A DNA stretch of 64,000 nucleotides from Candidatus Rickettsiella isopodorum. GTDB taxonomy: Bacteria > Pseudomonadota > Gammaproteobacteria > Diplorickettsiales > Diplorickettsiaceae. The translations under genes were made by a program, and so were the position numbers. Of this stretch, positions 19,745 to 28,537 are shown in pieces (position 1 is the stretch's first letter; the number at the start of each line of letters is the position of its first letter). Location: assembly GCF_001881495.1 (NCBI RefSeq), contig NZ_LUKY01000033.1, positions 186,001 through 250,000 of the forward strand, read 5' to 3'. Below the pieces are notes generated by a model. The model ran no database searches and was not told where the DNA came from. It saw nothing but the letters and a program-made list of their open reading frames with translations.

Positions 19745-20932
19745 ATGCGTATCAAGTTTCTACATAAATTTATTCAACTAGAAGCATCCGGCGGTATTGC
19801 TTTAGGAATTGCCACCCTACTCGCTCTCATTCTCGCTAATTCTAGCTGGCAAACTTATTACCAAACTTTCTTAAATTTCAATGTAAATGTAGAACCTAGT
19901 ATCCATTTTTCTTTTTTACATTTTATTAATGACGGTTTGATGACTATTTTCTTTTTCTTAGTCAGTCTAGAAATTAAACGCGAATTAGTTCAAGGGGAGC
20001 TTAACACACTCACTAAAGCCTTATTACCCGCCTTAGCGGCAATAGGAGGAATGTTAGTTCCCGCTCTATGTTATTTAGTTATCAATCATGGATATCCACA
20101 ACTTATATCGGGCTGGGCAATCCCTATGGCAACAGATATTGCCTTTTCCTTAGGTGTGTTATCACTGCTTGGCAAACAGATTCCAGTTGCTTTAAAAATT
20201 TTCTTAATGGCATTAGCTATCATTGATGATCTAGGTGCAATTATCGTTATTGCGACTTTTTATACGCAACAAATAGGCTGGCTTTATTTATTTTTAGCGC
20301 TACTGACTTTTCTAGGCTTAATTTTATTAAACTATTATAAAATTCAACGATTTCTTCCTTATTGCTTATTAGGTATAAGCTTATGGTTACTCATACTCAA
20401 CTCAGGTATCCATGCCACTATAGCGGGCGTATTATTTGGCTTCACAATTCCATTAAACAGTGACAATAAAAATTTTAATTCTTTGCTACATCATTTAATC
20501 CATCAATTACATCCATGGATTGCTTACGGAATTTTACCGCTTTTTGCTTTTGCCAATGCCGGCCTATCGTTTTCGAATATACACTTAGCAACTTTTCTCC
20601 ACCCACTACCCTTAGGGATTATTGTCGGATTATTCTTTGGGAAACAAGTAGGTATTTTTGGTGCAAGTTGGTTAGCAGTAAAAACTAAGCTAGCAAAATT
20701 ACCTTATAAAGTGAACTGGTGGCATATTTACGGAACCGCTTTAATTTGTGGAGTAGGTTTTACGATGAGTTTATTTATTGCTGGATTAGCTTTCAGAGAG
20801 AGTGAGTTAACCTCTTTAGTTCGGTTGGGTGTTTTTACTGGTTCAATTTTATCCGGTATTGCAGGTTATTGTATTTTATTGTTATCTCGACAAAAGTCGA
20901 TACCCGCTAAAATGAATATTATTAAGCATTAA
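19745..20932 (+). CDS. nhaA: Na+/H+ antiporter NhaA
   Basis: 395 residues with about a dozen membrane segments. It opens with LEASGGIALGIATLLALILANS and has the active-site stretch ATDIAFSLGVLSLLG and LMALAIIDDLGAIIVIA, which holds the paired aspartates that bind Na+. It exports sodium in exchange for protons across the inner membrane. The start ATG abuts the dnaQ stop, and a strong hairpin terminator follows. Confidence 0.96.
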   Translation: MRIKFLHKFIQLEASGGIALGIATLLALILANSSWQTYYQTFLNFNVNVEPSIHFSFLHFINDGLMTIFFFLVSLEIKRELVQGELNTLTKALLPALAAIGGMLVPALCYLVINHGYPQLISGWAIPMATDIAFSLGVLSLLGKQIPVALKIFLMALAIIDDLGAIIVIATFYTQQIGWLYLFLALLTFLGLILLNYYKIQRFLPYCLLGISLWLLILNSGIHATIAGVLFGFTIPLNSDNKNFNSLLHHLIHQLHPWIAYGILPLFAFANAGLSFSNIHLATFLHPLPLGIIVGLFFGKQVGIFGASWLAVKTKLAKLPYKVNWWHIYGTALICGVGFTMSLFIAGLAFRESELTSLVRLGVFTGSILSGIAGYCILLLSRQKSIPAKMNIIKH

Positions 20933-20943
20933 ATTTCTTAACT

Positions 20944-20985
20944 AAAGACCATCTTTGTTTTTACAAAAATGGTCTTTATTTTTAT
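20944..20985 (+). terminator. Rho-independent terminator after nhaA
   Basis: aaagaccat at 20944-20952 pairs with atggtcttt at 20969-20977 around a T/A-rich loop, followed by atttttatt. It ends dnaQ-nhaA transcription. A matching A-run on the left means it may also stop the converging gene. Confidence 0.8.
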
Positions 20986-21656
20986 TGATGTGTTGGACTT
21001 GATGACATAGCTTCCTTGCTATGAAACTCATTAGCCGGATCTATATGCGGGATAGGAATTACCGCTGTTGAGAATGTGCCTAATTTGGCCAAAAGCTGAG
21101 AGATATTTTGAGTATTTTTTTCTTCTAATCTATCAATTTTATCATGCACTACCATTGTGGCATCTTTTATTTCTTGGATTTTATGGTTAAACGTACTTAC
21201 TATTTCCTGCTTCACATTGATATCAACTTCTTTTAATTGATCCAAAGTATTGTTAGCATAAGTTACATTCGCTTTAAGATGATTAATTTTTAAATTTAAA
21301 AACAATTCGGTAATCCCTACAATTGCAAAGCCAAACAATAAAATTGGAAGTATCGGTAATACTACAGTAGAGGCTATAAAAAGTGGAACTAAAACAAAAC
21401 CTGTGCTTAATAATGCGATAGCGGCTCCGAGAAATAAAAGAATATTTTTTACTTTATCTTTTTCTTTTTGATAATTTTTATCGTAAGCTTTTACTATATC
21501 ATTTTCATTTTTTATAAGTTGGTTAATAATTCGATTTTGATCTTCCCCCAGCTCTATATCAGACCAATTTTCATCAATAATTAAATTTTGACTTCTCAAG
21601 TAAGCTTTGTTTACATCACAAAGTTCTTCATATAAGTGACGACTTAATACCTGCAT
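20982..21656 (-). CDS. Unknown protein with a paired transmembrane hairpin and coiled coil
   Basis: I do not recognise a family. The 224 residues comprise a charged, hydrophilic N-terminus (1-70), two closely spaced hydrophobic segments (about 71-93 and 97-121) separated by only a few residues, a long heptad-like charged region (about 122-192) and a short Ser/Thr-rich tail (SKEAMSSSPTHQ). There is no signal peptide. A bilobed hydrophobic hairpin next to a coiled coil is the layout of inclusion-membrane proteins and of some Dot/Icm effectors in intracellular bacteria, but this is only an architectural likeness. It could also be an ordinary inner-membrane protein. It is flanked by very AT-rich DNA. 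Confidence 0.7.
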   Translation of the reverse strand: MQVLSRHLYEELCDVNKAYLRSQNLIIDENWSDIELGEDQNRIINQLIKNENDIVKAYDKNYQKEKDKVKNILLFLGAAIALLSTGFVLVPLFIASTVVLPILPILLFGFAIVGITELFLNLKINHLKANVTYANNTLDQLKEVDINVKQEIVSTFNHKIQEIKDATMVVHDKIDRLEEKNTQNISQLLAKLGTFSTAVIPIPHIDPANEFHSKEAMSSSPTHQ

Positions 21657-21996
21657 AATAACCTCTATTGATTAGGGATAATTTTATATTTTTGCTAAAA
21701 GTAAAAATAGCTCAATATACTCCATTGCCTGAATTTATTTATTAAGTAAATAAAAGATTACATTTTTTATGAAAAAACATCCTCCTTGTCATAAATTTTC
21801 CTACAGATAATATTATATTAATCCGATTTTCAGATCAATTACTAGTTTATAAAATATTAAGAATATAAATAAAATTTAAAATTATTATTTATATTTTTAC
21901 AAATTGAAAATTTAAGTTTAATATTGAAAAAAATTTGTTTAGTGTAGTTAATTTATTCTTAACCTTCTAAATGGCTTTTAAATAATAAAAAAATAT
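21657..21996. other. 340-base very AT-rich spacer
   Basis: A divergent region between the hairpin-coiled-coil gene and the 73-residue gene, dominated by A/T runs such as ataaataaaatttaaaatta. It probably holds promoters for both, but the composition makes single -10/-35 boxes impossible to choose. No open frame or RNA structure is convincing. Confidence 0.5.
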
Positions 21997-22218
21997 ATGG
22001 AAAAAAATTCTCAAGACACATCTAAAAAAAACTTTCAACATCCGAATCGGTTAGCTTACACAAGCTATATGAGACCTTTGCCAAAATATCCAAAGGTTAA
22101 TAACTTTGATAGATTAGTTTATGTCGCTACACTTTTTAAAGAAGATAAAACTTCAGCAACTAATTTTAATCATGGCACCACAAGCCCCTTTAAATCAGTA
22201 CCTTCGTTTAAAAAATAA
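21997..22218 (+). CDS. Small orphan protein, 73 residues
   Basis: An open frame with no overlapping gene. The product is polar and basic, rich in Lys, Asn, Pro, Tyr and Phe (for example RPLPKYPKVNNFDRLVYVATLF), with no membrane segment, signal peptide or known motif. There is no clear ribosome binding site; the ATG follows an A-rich stretch. It may be a real lineage-specific protein or chance. The codon mix resembles neighbouring genes, which slightly favours a real gene. Confidence 0.4.
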   Translation: MEKNSQDTSKKNFQHPNRLAYTSYMRPLPKYPKVNNFDRLVYVATLFKEDKTSATNFNHGTTSPFKSVPSFKK

Positions 22219-22236
22219 AATTATATTATATAGTTT

Positions 22237-23295
22237 CTAATAAAAAGCAGGGCTTAATTGGTGCACCGCATCAACAAATATTTTTACATTTTCTGGCGAA
22301 GTAAATTGTGAAATACCATGACCTAAATTAAAAACATGACCCGATCCTGAACCATAGGATTGAAGTATGCTCATCACTTCATTGCGGATATTTTCAGGAT
22401 TAGCAAATAAAACTGCAGGATCCATATTCCCTTGTAAAGCAACTTTGTTGTTAAGTCTTTGTCGAGCCAAGCCTATATCGATCGTCCAGTCCAATCCTAT
22501 CGCATCGCAACCAGATTTAGCTATTTTTTCTAACCACAAATTTCCACCTTTGGTAAATAATACAATAGGCACTTTTTCGCGTGTAGTCACTCTTTTCACA
22601 TTAGTCACAATTTGTGACATATACTCTAATGAGAATTGTTGATAAGCCGCTGAAGTTAATAATCCACCCCAAGTATCAAAAATCATAATGGCTTGCGCTC
22701 CTGCTTCAATTTGCGCATTTAGATACAAGGTAGTTGCTTTAGTTAAGGTATTTAGCAATTGATGTAATGCCTTGGGTTCTTGATATAAGAGTGTTTTAAT
22801 TTGTCTGAATTCTTTACTTCCCCCACCTTCCAGCATGTAGCAAGCAAGTGTCCAAGGACTTCCTGCAAATCCAATTAACGGGACCTTATCTTTTAATTCA
22901 CTACGAGCAAGTGCAATAGCCTGCATTACATAATTTAAATCGCTACCCGGATCAGGGATTGGTAAGGCCTTAATATCGGTTAAAGTTTTTAAAGGTTTAT
23001 GAAACTTAGGACCTTCTCCTTCAATAAAGTAAAGTCCCAAACCCATCGCATCCGGAATGGTCAAGATATCTGAAAAAATAATGGCTGCATCCAAATCAAA
23101 TCGATGTAGCGGCTGTAACGTGACTTCACAAGCAAGCTCAGGCGTTTTACATAAAGTTAAAAAATTACCTGCCTTGCTACGAGTTGCACGATACTCAGGT
23201 AAATAACGGCCTGCCTGACGCATAATCCAAATGGGCGTGCGATCAACAGGTTGCTTTAAAAGAGCACGTATTAAACAATGTGGAGAATTTTTCAT
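22237..23295 (-). CDS. hemE: Uroporphyrinogen decarboxylase
   Basis: 352 residues of typical UroD sequence: [16 protein letters not shown] near the start (substrate-binding Arg), [15 protein letters not shown] with the catalytic Asp, [19 protein letters not shown] and [16 protein letters not shown] near the end. It converts uroporphyrinogen III to coproporphyrinogen III in haem synthesis, in the cytoplasm. The gene lies five bases after the FUSC-family gene on the same strand, so they may share a transcript. Confidence 0.97.
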   Translation of the reverse strand: MKNSPHCLIRALLKQPVDRTPIWIMRQAGRYLPEYRATRSKAGNFLTLCKTPELACEVTLQPLHRFDLDAAIIFSDILTIPDAMGLGLYFIEGEGPKFHKPLKTLTDIKALPIPDPGSDLNYVMQAIALARSELKDKVPLIGFAGSPWTLACYMLEGGGSKEFRQIKTLLYQEPKALHQLLNTLTKATTLYLNAQIEAGAQAIMIFDTWGGLLTSAAYQQFSLEYMSQIVTNVKRVTTREKVPIVLFTKGGNLWLEKIAKSGCDAIGLDWTIDIGLARQRLNNKVALQGNMDPAVLFANPENIRNEVMSILQSYGSGSGHVFNLGHGISQFTSPENVKIFVDAVHQLSPAFY

Positions 23296-23300
23296 AAGTT

Positions 23301-24380
23301 TTATACTTTCTTTATTAAACTAATCAGCGTACGTAACTGAACTAATAACTGTTCGGCACTAAAAATAAATAAATCAATAGCAAATTGATCGGATTGATTT
23401 ATTTCTAGCGATTTGAGTTGAAATTTTATTTCTTTTTTCCAATCCGAAAAAACTTCTATTATTTCAACTGCTTGTTCTTCATCCTTTTTTTTGAGAATAT
23501 CAAGGCTCTTTTGAAACAAATCTTGTATTAATTGATAAATTTTTTGTACTTCAGCATGCTGATTAAAGATCAAAATATTTTGATCTGAGAAATTCATTAA
23601 TGCATTCCTCATTAAAGTGATACAACGTAAAATTTCTCTCTCAGCATCTAAAATATTTTTAAAGGCTTGGCTTAAATTAGATCGACCAAATGATTCGCTC
23701 ATCACCTCTTGAAATAATTTTTTTTGAATGCCTATATTATTCAATATTTTATTCTCAAAAACTTCATAAGGTTTCTCACTCTTATCATCATAAGAGAACG
23801 TAAATTCTTCTAATTGTTGAGCGAGATTTTTTTGATTCTGCAAGGTATCAATTAATATGTATCGTAATTTCGTACGTGAATGCAAAGGCCAAATAAAACG
23901 TGATACTAACAAAGCGATAACGATACCTAAATTGATCTCTAAAAAACGACTTACCACTGTATAAAAATTTGGATTTTGTGAAATAACGATAATAATTAAT
24001 GTCACAGCTCCTAAAGGACCCGCTTCACTCCAAGTACTTGGACTATCCGCTATATAACTAAATACCGCTGTCGCGATACATAGAATTAATATAGTAAATA
24101 CCACGTTTGGATAAACTAGCCAAAGCATCAAACTAGCGACACTAGCACCTATTACACTTCCTAGAAAACGCATATAGGATTTTTGTAAAATTGCCCCGAC
24201 ACGAGATTGCGCGCACATAACCACTAAAATAGTGATAACGACCCATCTTCCTTGAAGTGGAAGTTTAAATAAATAAGAAACCAATAAACCAAATAATAAT
24301 GCGATAGCTGTTTTTAAACTATGGATAATTCGGTCACTATTTAATTTATGAAGCTGAAGTTGCCATTGAGTAAATTGCAT
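23301..24380 (-). CDS. FUSC-family inner-membrane protein (aromatic acid exporter-like)
   Basis: 359 residues. The first half (about 18-175) has six hydrophobic segments with motifs of the fusaric-acid-resistance/YccS superfamily ([35 protein letters not shown]). The second half is a hydrophilic, helical cytoplasmic domain. Relatives are proposed to export aromatic acids or other small molecules, but the substrate cannot be told from sequence. It is shorter than double-module members (about 650-700) and holds a single module. Confidence 0.75.
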   Translation of the reverse strand: MQFTQWQLQLHKLNSDRIIHSLKTAIALLFGLLVSYLFKLPLQGRWVVITILVVMCAQSRVGAILQKSYMRFLGSVIGASVASLMLWLVYPNVVFTILILCIATAVFSYIADSPSTWSEAGPLGAVTLIIIVISQNPNFYTVVSRFLEINLGIVIALLVSRFIWPLHSRTKLRYILIDTLQNQKNLAQQLEEFTFSYDDKSEKPYEVFENKILNNIGIQKKLFQEVMSESFGRSNLSQAFKNILDAEREILRCITLMRNALMNFSDQNILIFNQHAEVQKIYQLIQDLFQKSLDILKKKDEEQAVEIIEVFSDWKKEIKFQLKSLEINQSDQFAIDLFIFSAEQLLVQLRTLISLIKKV

Positions 24381-24401
24381 AGTTAGCTCGTTAATAAAAT
24401 G

Positions 24402-24532
24402 GATATACTCTTCGTACTTGAATTTTTGTCTACGTTGCTACTCAACTCGCAGTCCTCATGGTTATTGTATACAGCAAATAGCTGCCGTCGAGGCACTTAC
24501 CAAAAATCACATTGCCGTGGGTAATAAACTGA
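24402..24532 (+). repeat. Dispersed intergenic element, long copy 3
   Basis: Begins gatatactcttcgtacttga, continues with ttttgtctacgttgctactc and ends near caaaaatcacattgccgtgg. It aligns along most of its length with the 36.7-kb copy. It fills the gap between the pilQ stop and the FUSC gene start. An open frame at 24418-24615 reads through it and is not a gene. Confidence 0.65.
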
Positions 24533-24550
24533 TAAGTAAGGTCTCAACCC

Positions 24551-25888
24551 TTAGTATTTTAAGCGCGTCGGAGTTAAAAATATCAAAAGCTCACTACGCC
24601 TGTTATTTAACCTAGTTAAACGAAATAAGCGCCCTATCATGGGTAAAGTACCTAAAAAAGGAACCCGTTGTTCTATTTTACTCTGAGAATACTCATAGAT
24701 TCCACCTAATACAATCGTTTCACCATTTTTGACAATAACTTGTGTTTTAATTCCTCGTGCTTTTATTGTCGGAGCAGCAACCGTCATAATACTACTGGGT
24801 TGATCTTGACTGACCTTTAAGTCCAATATCATACACTCATCGGGCATAATTCTAGGCGTTACTTTCAAGGATAGTACGGCTTTTTTAAATATAACATTAG
24901 TCCCACCACTCGAGGCTTTTTCTTGATAAGGTATTTCAGCTCCGGCTTCTATAAAGGCGGTTTGCTGATCAGCAGTTATTAAATGCGGCGTAGAAATAAC
25001 TTCAGCTGCCCCTTCACTTTCTAACGCAGCTAATTCGAGATCTAAGAAAGTATTTTGGCCTAAGTGCATTAAACGCAAGCCTAAGAATGCTGCACCATTA
25101 ATAGAATGACTACCTGTGATAGGTAAATCCATAGTTAAGTATTGTAGTAAGCCATTATTATGACTGCTTACTTTACTTCTAAGCTGGGATTTTAAAAGTT
25201 TATTAACTGTATGCGTTTGTGTTGAACCAAACTGTGCTCCTAATTCTTTTTCTTTATTTTGGTCAATGCTTACAATTCGTGCTTCTATCAAAATTTGGCC
25301 GATAGGTTTATCTAACTCTTTAATAGATGCGACAATTTCCTTGAGTTGTTCAGCAGAATCTTTAATCCATAAGCTATTAGTCGGATTATCTATACTTACA
25401 CTACCGTGCGTTGATAAAAGAGTATTGGTTTTATCTTTTAATAATTTACTAATATCGGATGCTTTTCTGTAATGAATTTGAACGATCTTAAAAAATAATG
25501 GGGATAAATCTTTTTTTTTCTTTTGTATGTCTGAATTAATTCTATCTTGTTTTAGTAATTGTTCAGACGTGGTAATAAACCAGCCATTAGCAATCGATCG
25601 CTTTGAAAGACCTTGTGTTTGCAAAATAGTATCTAATGCTTGATCCCAATTAATATGATGCAAATAAATACTAAATTTTCCTTTGATTTTATCATCAATA
25701 ACTAAATTCTTATTATGCAATTCAGACAAATACTGTAAAGCTGAACGAATTTTTATATTATGAAAAGTTAAAGAAATAGTATTATCTTCTTGTTTATTTG
25801 AAATATTTTCATTAGCAAATAATTTACAATTAAAAGCTAACATTAAAACATAGATTAATACCATCTTCTTACGCAGAATTTTTAGCAT
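24551..25888 (-). CDS. pilQ: Type IV pilus secretin PilQ, short form
   Basis: 445 residues with a signal peptide (about 1-25), an STN/N0 domain (about 37-110), a secretin N domain (FFKIVQIHYRKASDISKLL, about 130-205) and the C-terminal secretin barrel (about 260-440; VTPRIMPD, VKNGETIVLGGIYE, VPFLGTLPMIGRLFR). It would form the outer-membrane pore for the pilus or for DNA uptake. Typical PilQ is about 700 residues, with AMIN domains before the STN domain; these are missing. It overlaps the upstream PilO-PilP gene by 20 bases. An alternative start at the ATG 25864 would remove that overlap. Confidence 0.88.
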   Translation of the reverse strand: MLKILRKKMVLIYVLMLAFNCKLFANENISNKQEDNTISLTFHNIKIRSALQYLSELHNKNLVIDDKIKGKFSIYLHHINWDQALDTILQTQGLSKRSIANGWFITTSEQLLKQDRINSDIQKKKKDLSPLFFKIVQIHYRKASDISKLLKDKTNTLLSTHGSVSIDNPTNSLWIKDSAEQLKEIVASIKELDKPIGQILIEARIVSIDQNKEKELGAQFGSTQTHTVNKLLKSQLRSKVSSHNNGLLQYLTMDLPITGSHSINGAAFLGLRLMHLGQNTFLDLELAALESEGAAEVISTPHLITADQQTAFIEAGAEIPYQEKASSGGTNVIFKKAVLSLKVTPRIMPDECMILDLKVSQDQPSSIMTVAAPTIKARGIKTQVIVKNGETIVLGGIYEYSQSKIEQRVPFLGTLPMIGRLFRLTRLNNRRSELLIFLTPTRLKY

Positions 25889-26756
25889 AGAGAAACTTTC
25901 TGTCGTCCATAATCAACTTTATTATTTTATTTAGACTATTATCTTGAATTAAAATTTCATGAGCGTAAGCTCCTATGACAATTCCTCGTTCCAAACCTAA
26001 ATAATCACCTAACTTAAGCTTGCAAACTTGTTTATTTGGCAATACAACCAAACCCCAATTCCGATCTTTATATGCCGCCAAAAAACCTAACATTTTTATT
26101 TTACTTAGAGAATATTTTGATAAGTTATTTTTTTCAGAGGTAAACTTAGCATCTGGTTTATTTATTTTTGATAGTACTAAAATTAAATTTTTGCTATTTA
26201 AATAAGGCGCATAGATTTTAAATGAAAAAATAATCTCTTGTCTTTGATTTTTTTGTAGCACATTGAAAAATATCCACTTGAAATTTTCTATTATTATTAA
26301 TTTTTTTAATCTGGATATTAGATATAGAAAATTAAAAATATTATTATTAACACTAAAAAAATGACTTTCTATTTTTAAATAATTTAAAAAATCTTTTTTA
26401 TTTTTAATTGTTAAAATATGTATCTTATTAATTTTAAAAAATGGCGTCGCAAGTTTCCCATTTAGAACATTTAAAATAGTTTTATCTATAGAATCTTTGT
26501 AATATATATCGAATTGTTTTTTTATATTTTTAATTTTTTCTTGACAAATAGAATACTCTGAAGTTATTTCTAATTGATTATTTAATTCCTTTTCAGAAGC
26601 TTTAAAATTTAAATAGCTTTTTTCCTTTTTTTCAAGGCTTGGTCGTAAATAAAGAAAATATCCTAATATACAAATAAAAAAAATGGTCGCTATGATTACA
26701 ATAGATTTGAAATGAATTGACCATAAATCAATTCTTTTTAAATTAGTTTTTGCCAT
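25869..26756 (-). CDS. PilO-PilP fusion, type IV pilus alignment complex
   Basis: 295 residues. One membrane segment (about 15-38) follows a short cytoplasmic N-terminus; then come a coiled-coil stretch and a ferredoxin-like region (about 40-190), as in PilO. The C-terminal part (about 218-283, with LGFLAAYKDRNWGLVVLP and KLGDYLGLERGIVIG) matches the beta domain of PilP, the piece that contacts PilQ. PilO and PilP are usually separate genes between pilN and pilQ; here the gene in exactly that position carries both, and no separate PilP lipoprotein gene is present. The call rests on motif reading plus gene order. Confidence 0.75.
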   Translation of the reverse strand: MAKTNLKRIDLWSIHFKSIVIIATIFFICILGYFLYLRPSLEKKEKSYLNFKASEKELNNQLEITSEYSICQEKIKNIKKQFDIYYKDSIDKTILNVLNGKLATPFFKINKIHILTIKNKKDFLNYLKIESHFFSVNNNIFNFLYLISRLKKLIIIENFKWIFFNVLQKNQRQEIIFSFKIYAPYLNSKNLILVLSKINKPDAKFTSEKNNLSKYSLSKIKMLGFLAAYKDRNWGLVVLPNKQVCKLKLGDYLGLERGIVIGAYAHEILIQDNSLNKIIKLIMDDRKFLYAKNSA

Positions 26757-26802
26757 TTTTTATATACATCATTTACCGTATTCTAAATCGATTATCCGAA
26801 TC

Positions 26803-27333
26803 TTAATTTTTATCAAACATCATTTGAATCATAAAATCTAATTGCAAGTCCTGAGATTTATTAAGAATCAACCATCGCAATTCATGATCATATTTAAGTT
26901 TTAAAAATTTAATCAATGTTAAATATTCTTTTTTTGAACCCGCATGCATTACTAAATTCACATAAGGCGGATGAAATTCTATTAAACGAACAAAGATATC
27001 GGGAGATATTAAATATTTAAGATGTGTTATAAAATCTAAAATTTTTTTAACTTGCTGATGATTGATCTGAACAACTTTTATAATTTTATTCAGCTCTTTT
27101 GATGCAAATTGAAGTTGTTTTATTTCTCTCACTTTGGGTGATAGTGTTTTAATCTTTAATAAAACATCTTCATAGGCTAATTGATAGTGTTTCATCTGCT
27201 GAATAATCAGAATTTTTACGGTGAATAATAAGATAAGACATGAGCATGAAATCCCAAACCAGACAATAATAAATTGCCTTATTTTTAATTTATTTTCTTG
27301 TTCACGCCAAGGCAACAAATTGATTTGATTCAT
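26803..27333 (-). CDS. pilN: Type IV pilus assembly protein PilN
   Basis: 176 residues beginning MNQINLLPWREQENKLKIRQ, the hallmark PilN N-terminus that binds PilM, followed by one membrane helix (about 20-45), a coiled coil and a small periplasmic ferredoxin-like domain. It links cytoplasmic PilM to PilO/PilP in the inner membrane. It lies 11 bases after pilM. Length is normal for the family (about 180-200). Confidence 0.88.
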   Translation of the reverse strand: MNQINLLPWREQENKLKIRQFIIVWFGISCSCLILLFTVKILIIQQMKHYQLAYEDVLLKIKTLSPKVREIKQLQFASKELNKIIKVVQINHQQVKKILDFITHLKYLISPDIFVRLIEFHPPYVNLVMHAGSKKEYLTLIKFLKLKYDHELRWLILNKSQDLQLDFMIQMMFDKN

Positions 27334-27344
27334 ATATATTTTCC

Positions 27345-28277
27345 TTATCTTAAAGCTAAACCGTAACTTAAGAATAAATTTAAAAATTTCTGTTCTAAAT
27401 TTATTCTATTTAATCTAGAACTATATTTAATTCGATTTTGATGTTTTAATATTTGAATCTTTAATTCTAAAAACCCATCTAATTTATTTAATAAGTAGCT
27501 TAATAAGGATATATTAGACCCAATAAGAAAAAGCTCTCTTAAACTGTGATAAGGATAAGCTAGAACATATCTTTTTATACAGCGCTTTATTTGCAATAAA
27601 GTAGACTCTTGCTCTAGAGCATTTAATAGATTTTCACTATAAACCGTTGTTTGAGAACTATTCAAAAATAACAAGGCTACCTGACTCGCCCCGATATCTA
27701 TTAGGATAATATTTTCATTCATCTTATCAGGATAAAAAAAACAATAAGCTCTCTCTAAGGCAGATGAACTCACTTCTACAGCAATAGGAACTAAATTTGC
27801 TTGATGAATAATATCTAAACGAAAATCTAAATGTTCTTTACGACAAGCTACTATTAAAATTTTACATTTTTCATAACTTTCAAGTGATGGTTCAAAAATT
27901 TGATAATCAAAATAAAGTTTATATAACGGACAGGGAATGAATTGTTCCAGCAATAACTCAATTGTTTCTTCAATAAACTGACAATCCGTACGATCGACAT
28001 GCACCCATTTACTGCATACGAGAATATCAGGGATATTGACTATACAATTTCTTATGTAGTCTCGTTCTAGCAATGTTCTCTTTAAGCTATTGGCAATTTG
28101 AGTGACGTCTTTAGTCTGAGGAGTTCCAATTGACTTAGAAATTGCTTGAATAGCATAATGCTGAAGCTCCTGATCACAGCCTAAACTTACCCATTTAATC
28201 ATGCTACTGCCTATATCCAAGCCTATAGTAGCATCAATGTCGTAAGTTTTTTTAAATCTATCCTTGAAAAAATACAT
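27345..28277 (-). CDS. pilM: Type IV pilus assembly protein PilM
   Basis: 310 residues with the actin-like ATPase start TIGLDIGSSMIKWVSL and a second phosphate loop (LIDIGASQVALLFL). PilM is the cytoplasmic part of the pilus alignment complex and grips the N-terminal tail of PilN. It is the first gene of the pilM-N-OP-Q operon and is divergent from mrcA, the standard gammaproteobacterial order. It is slightly shorter than the usual 350 residues. The middle is poorly conserved, as elsewhere in this operon. Confidence 0.88.
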   Translation of the reverse strand: MYFFKDRFKKTYDIDATIGLDIGSSMIKWVSLGCDQELQHYAIQAISKSIGTPQTKDVTQIANSLKRTLLERDYIRNCIVNIPDILVCSKWVHVDRTDCQFIEETIELLLEQFIPCPLYKLYFDYQIFEPSLESYEKCKILIVACRKEHLDFRLDIIHQANLVPIAVEVSSSALERAYCFFYPDKMNENIILIDIGASQVALLFLNSSQTTVYSENLLNALEQESTLLQIKRCIKRYVLAYPYHSLRELFLIGSNISLLSYLLNKLDGFLELKIQILKHQNRIKYSSRLNRINLEQKFLNLFLSYGLALR

Positions 28278-28537
28278 ACTTCTTATACTTTTTAATAGGT
28301 TATCAAAACTTATTGTTCTTTTTTATTATGCATCTAAATAATAAATTGTCAATTATTTAATACATAAATGCAAGCTATTATTTTCAAAAATACAATGATA
28401 TAAAATCCACGCTACTTTCTTTTAATCGAAATAAAGTGTACAAAGACCTTATTACCCACTATTTTTATTAAAACCCTTGTTTAAAGAGGGATGCCACATA
28501 CGATATGATAAAGCCCATCTAATCAACTGCTTTCATT

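Noticed and set aside
24418-24615. Plus-strand open frame of 65 codons between the FUSC gene and pilQ
   Set aside because: It reads through the dispersed repeat copy and then into the antisense of pilQ. No ribosome binding site and no motif.
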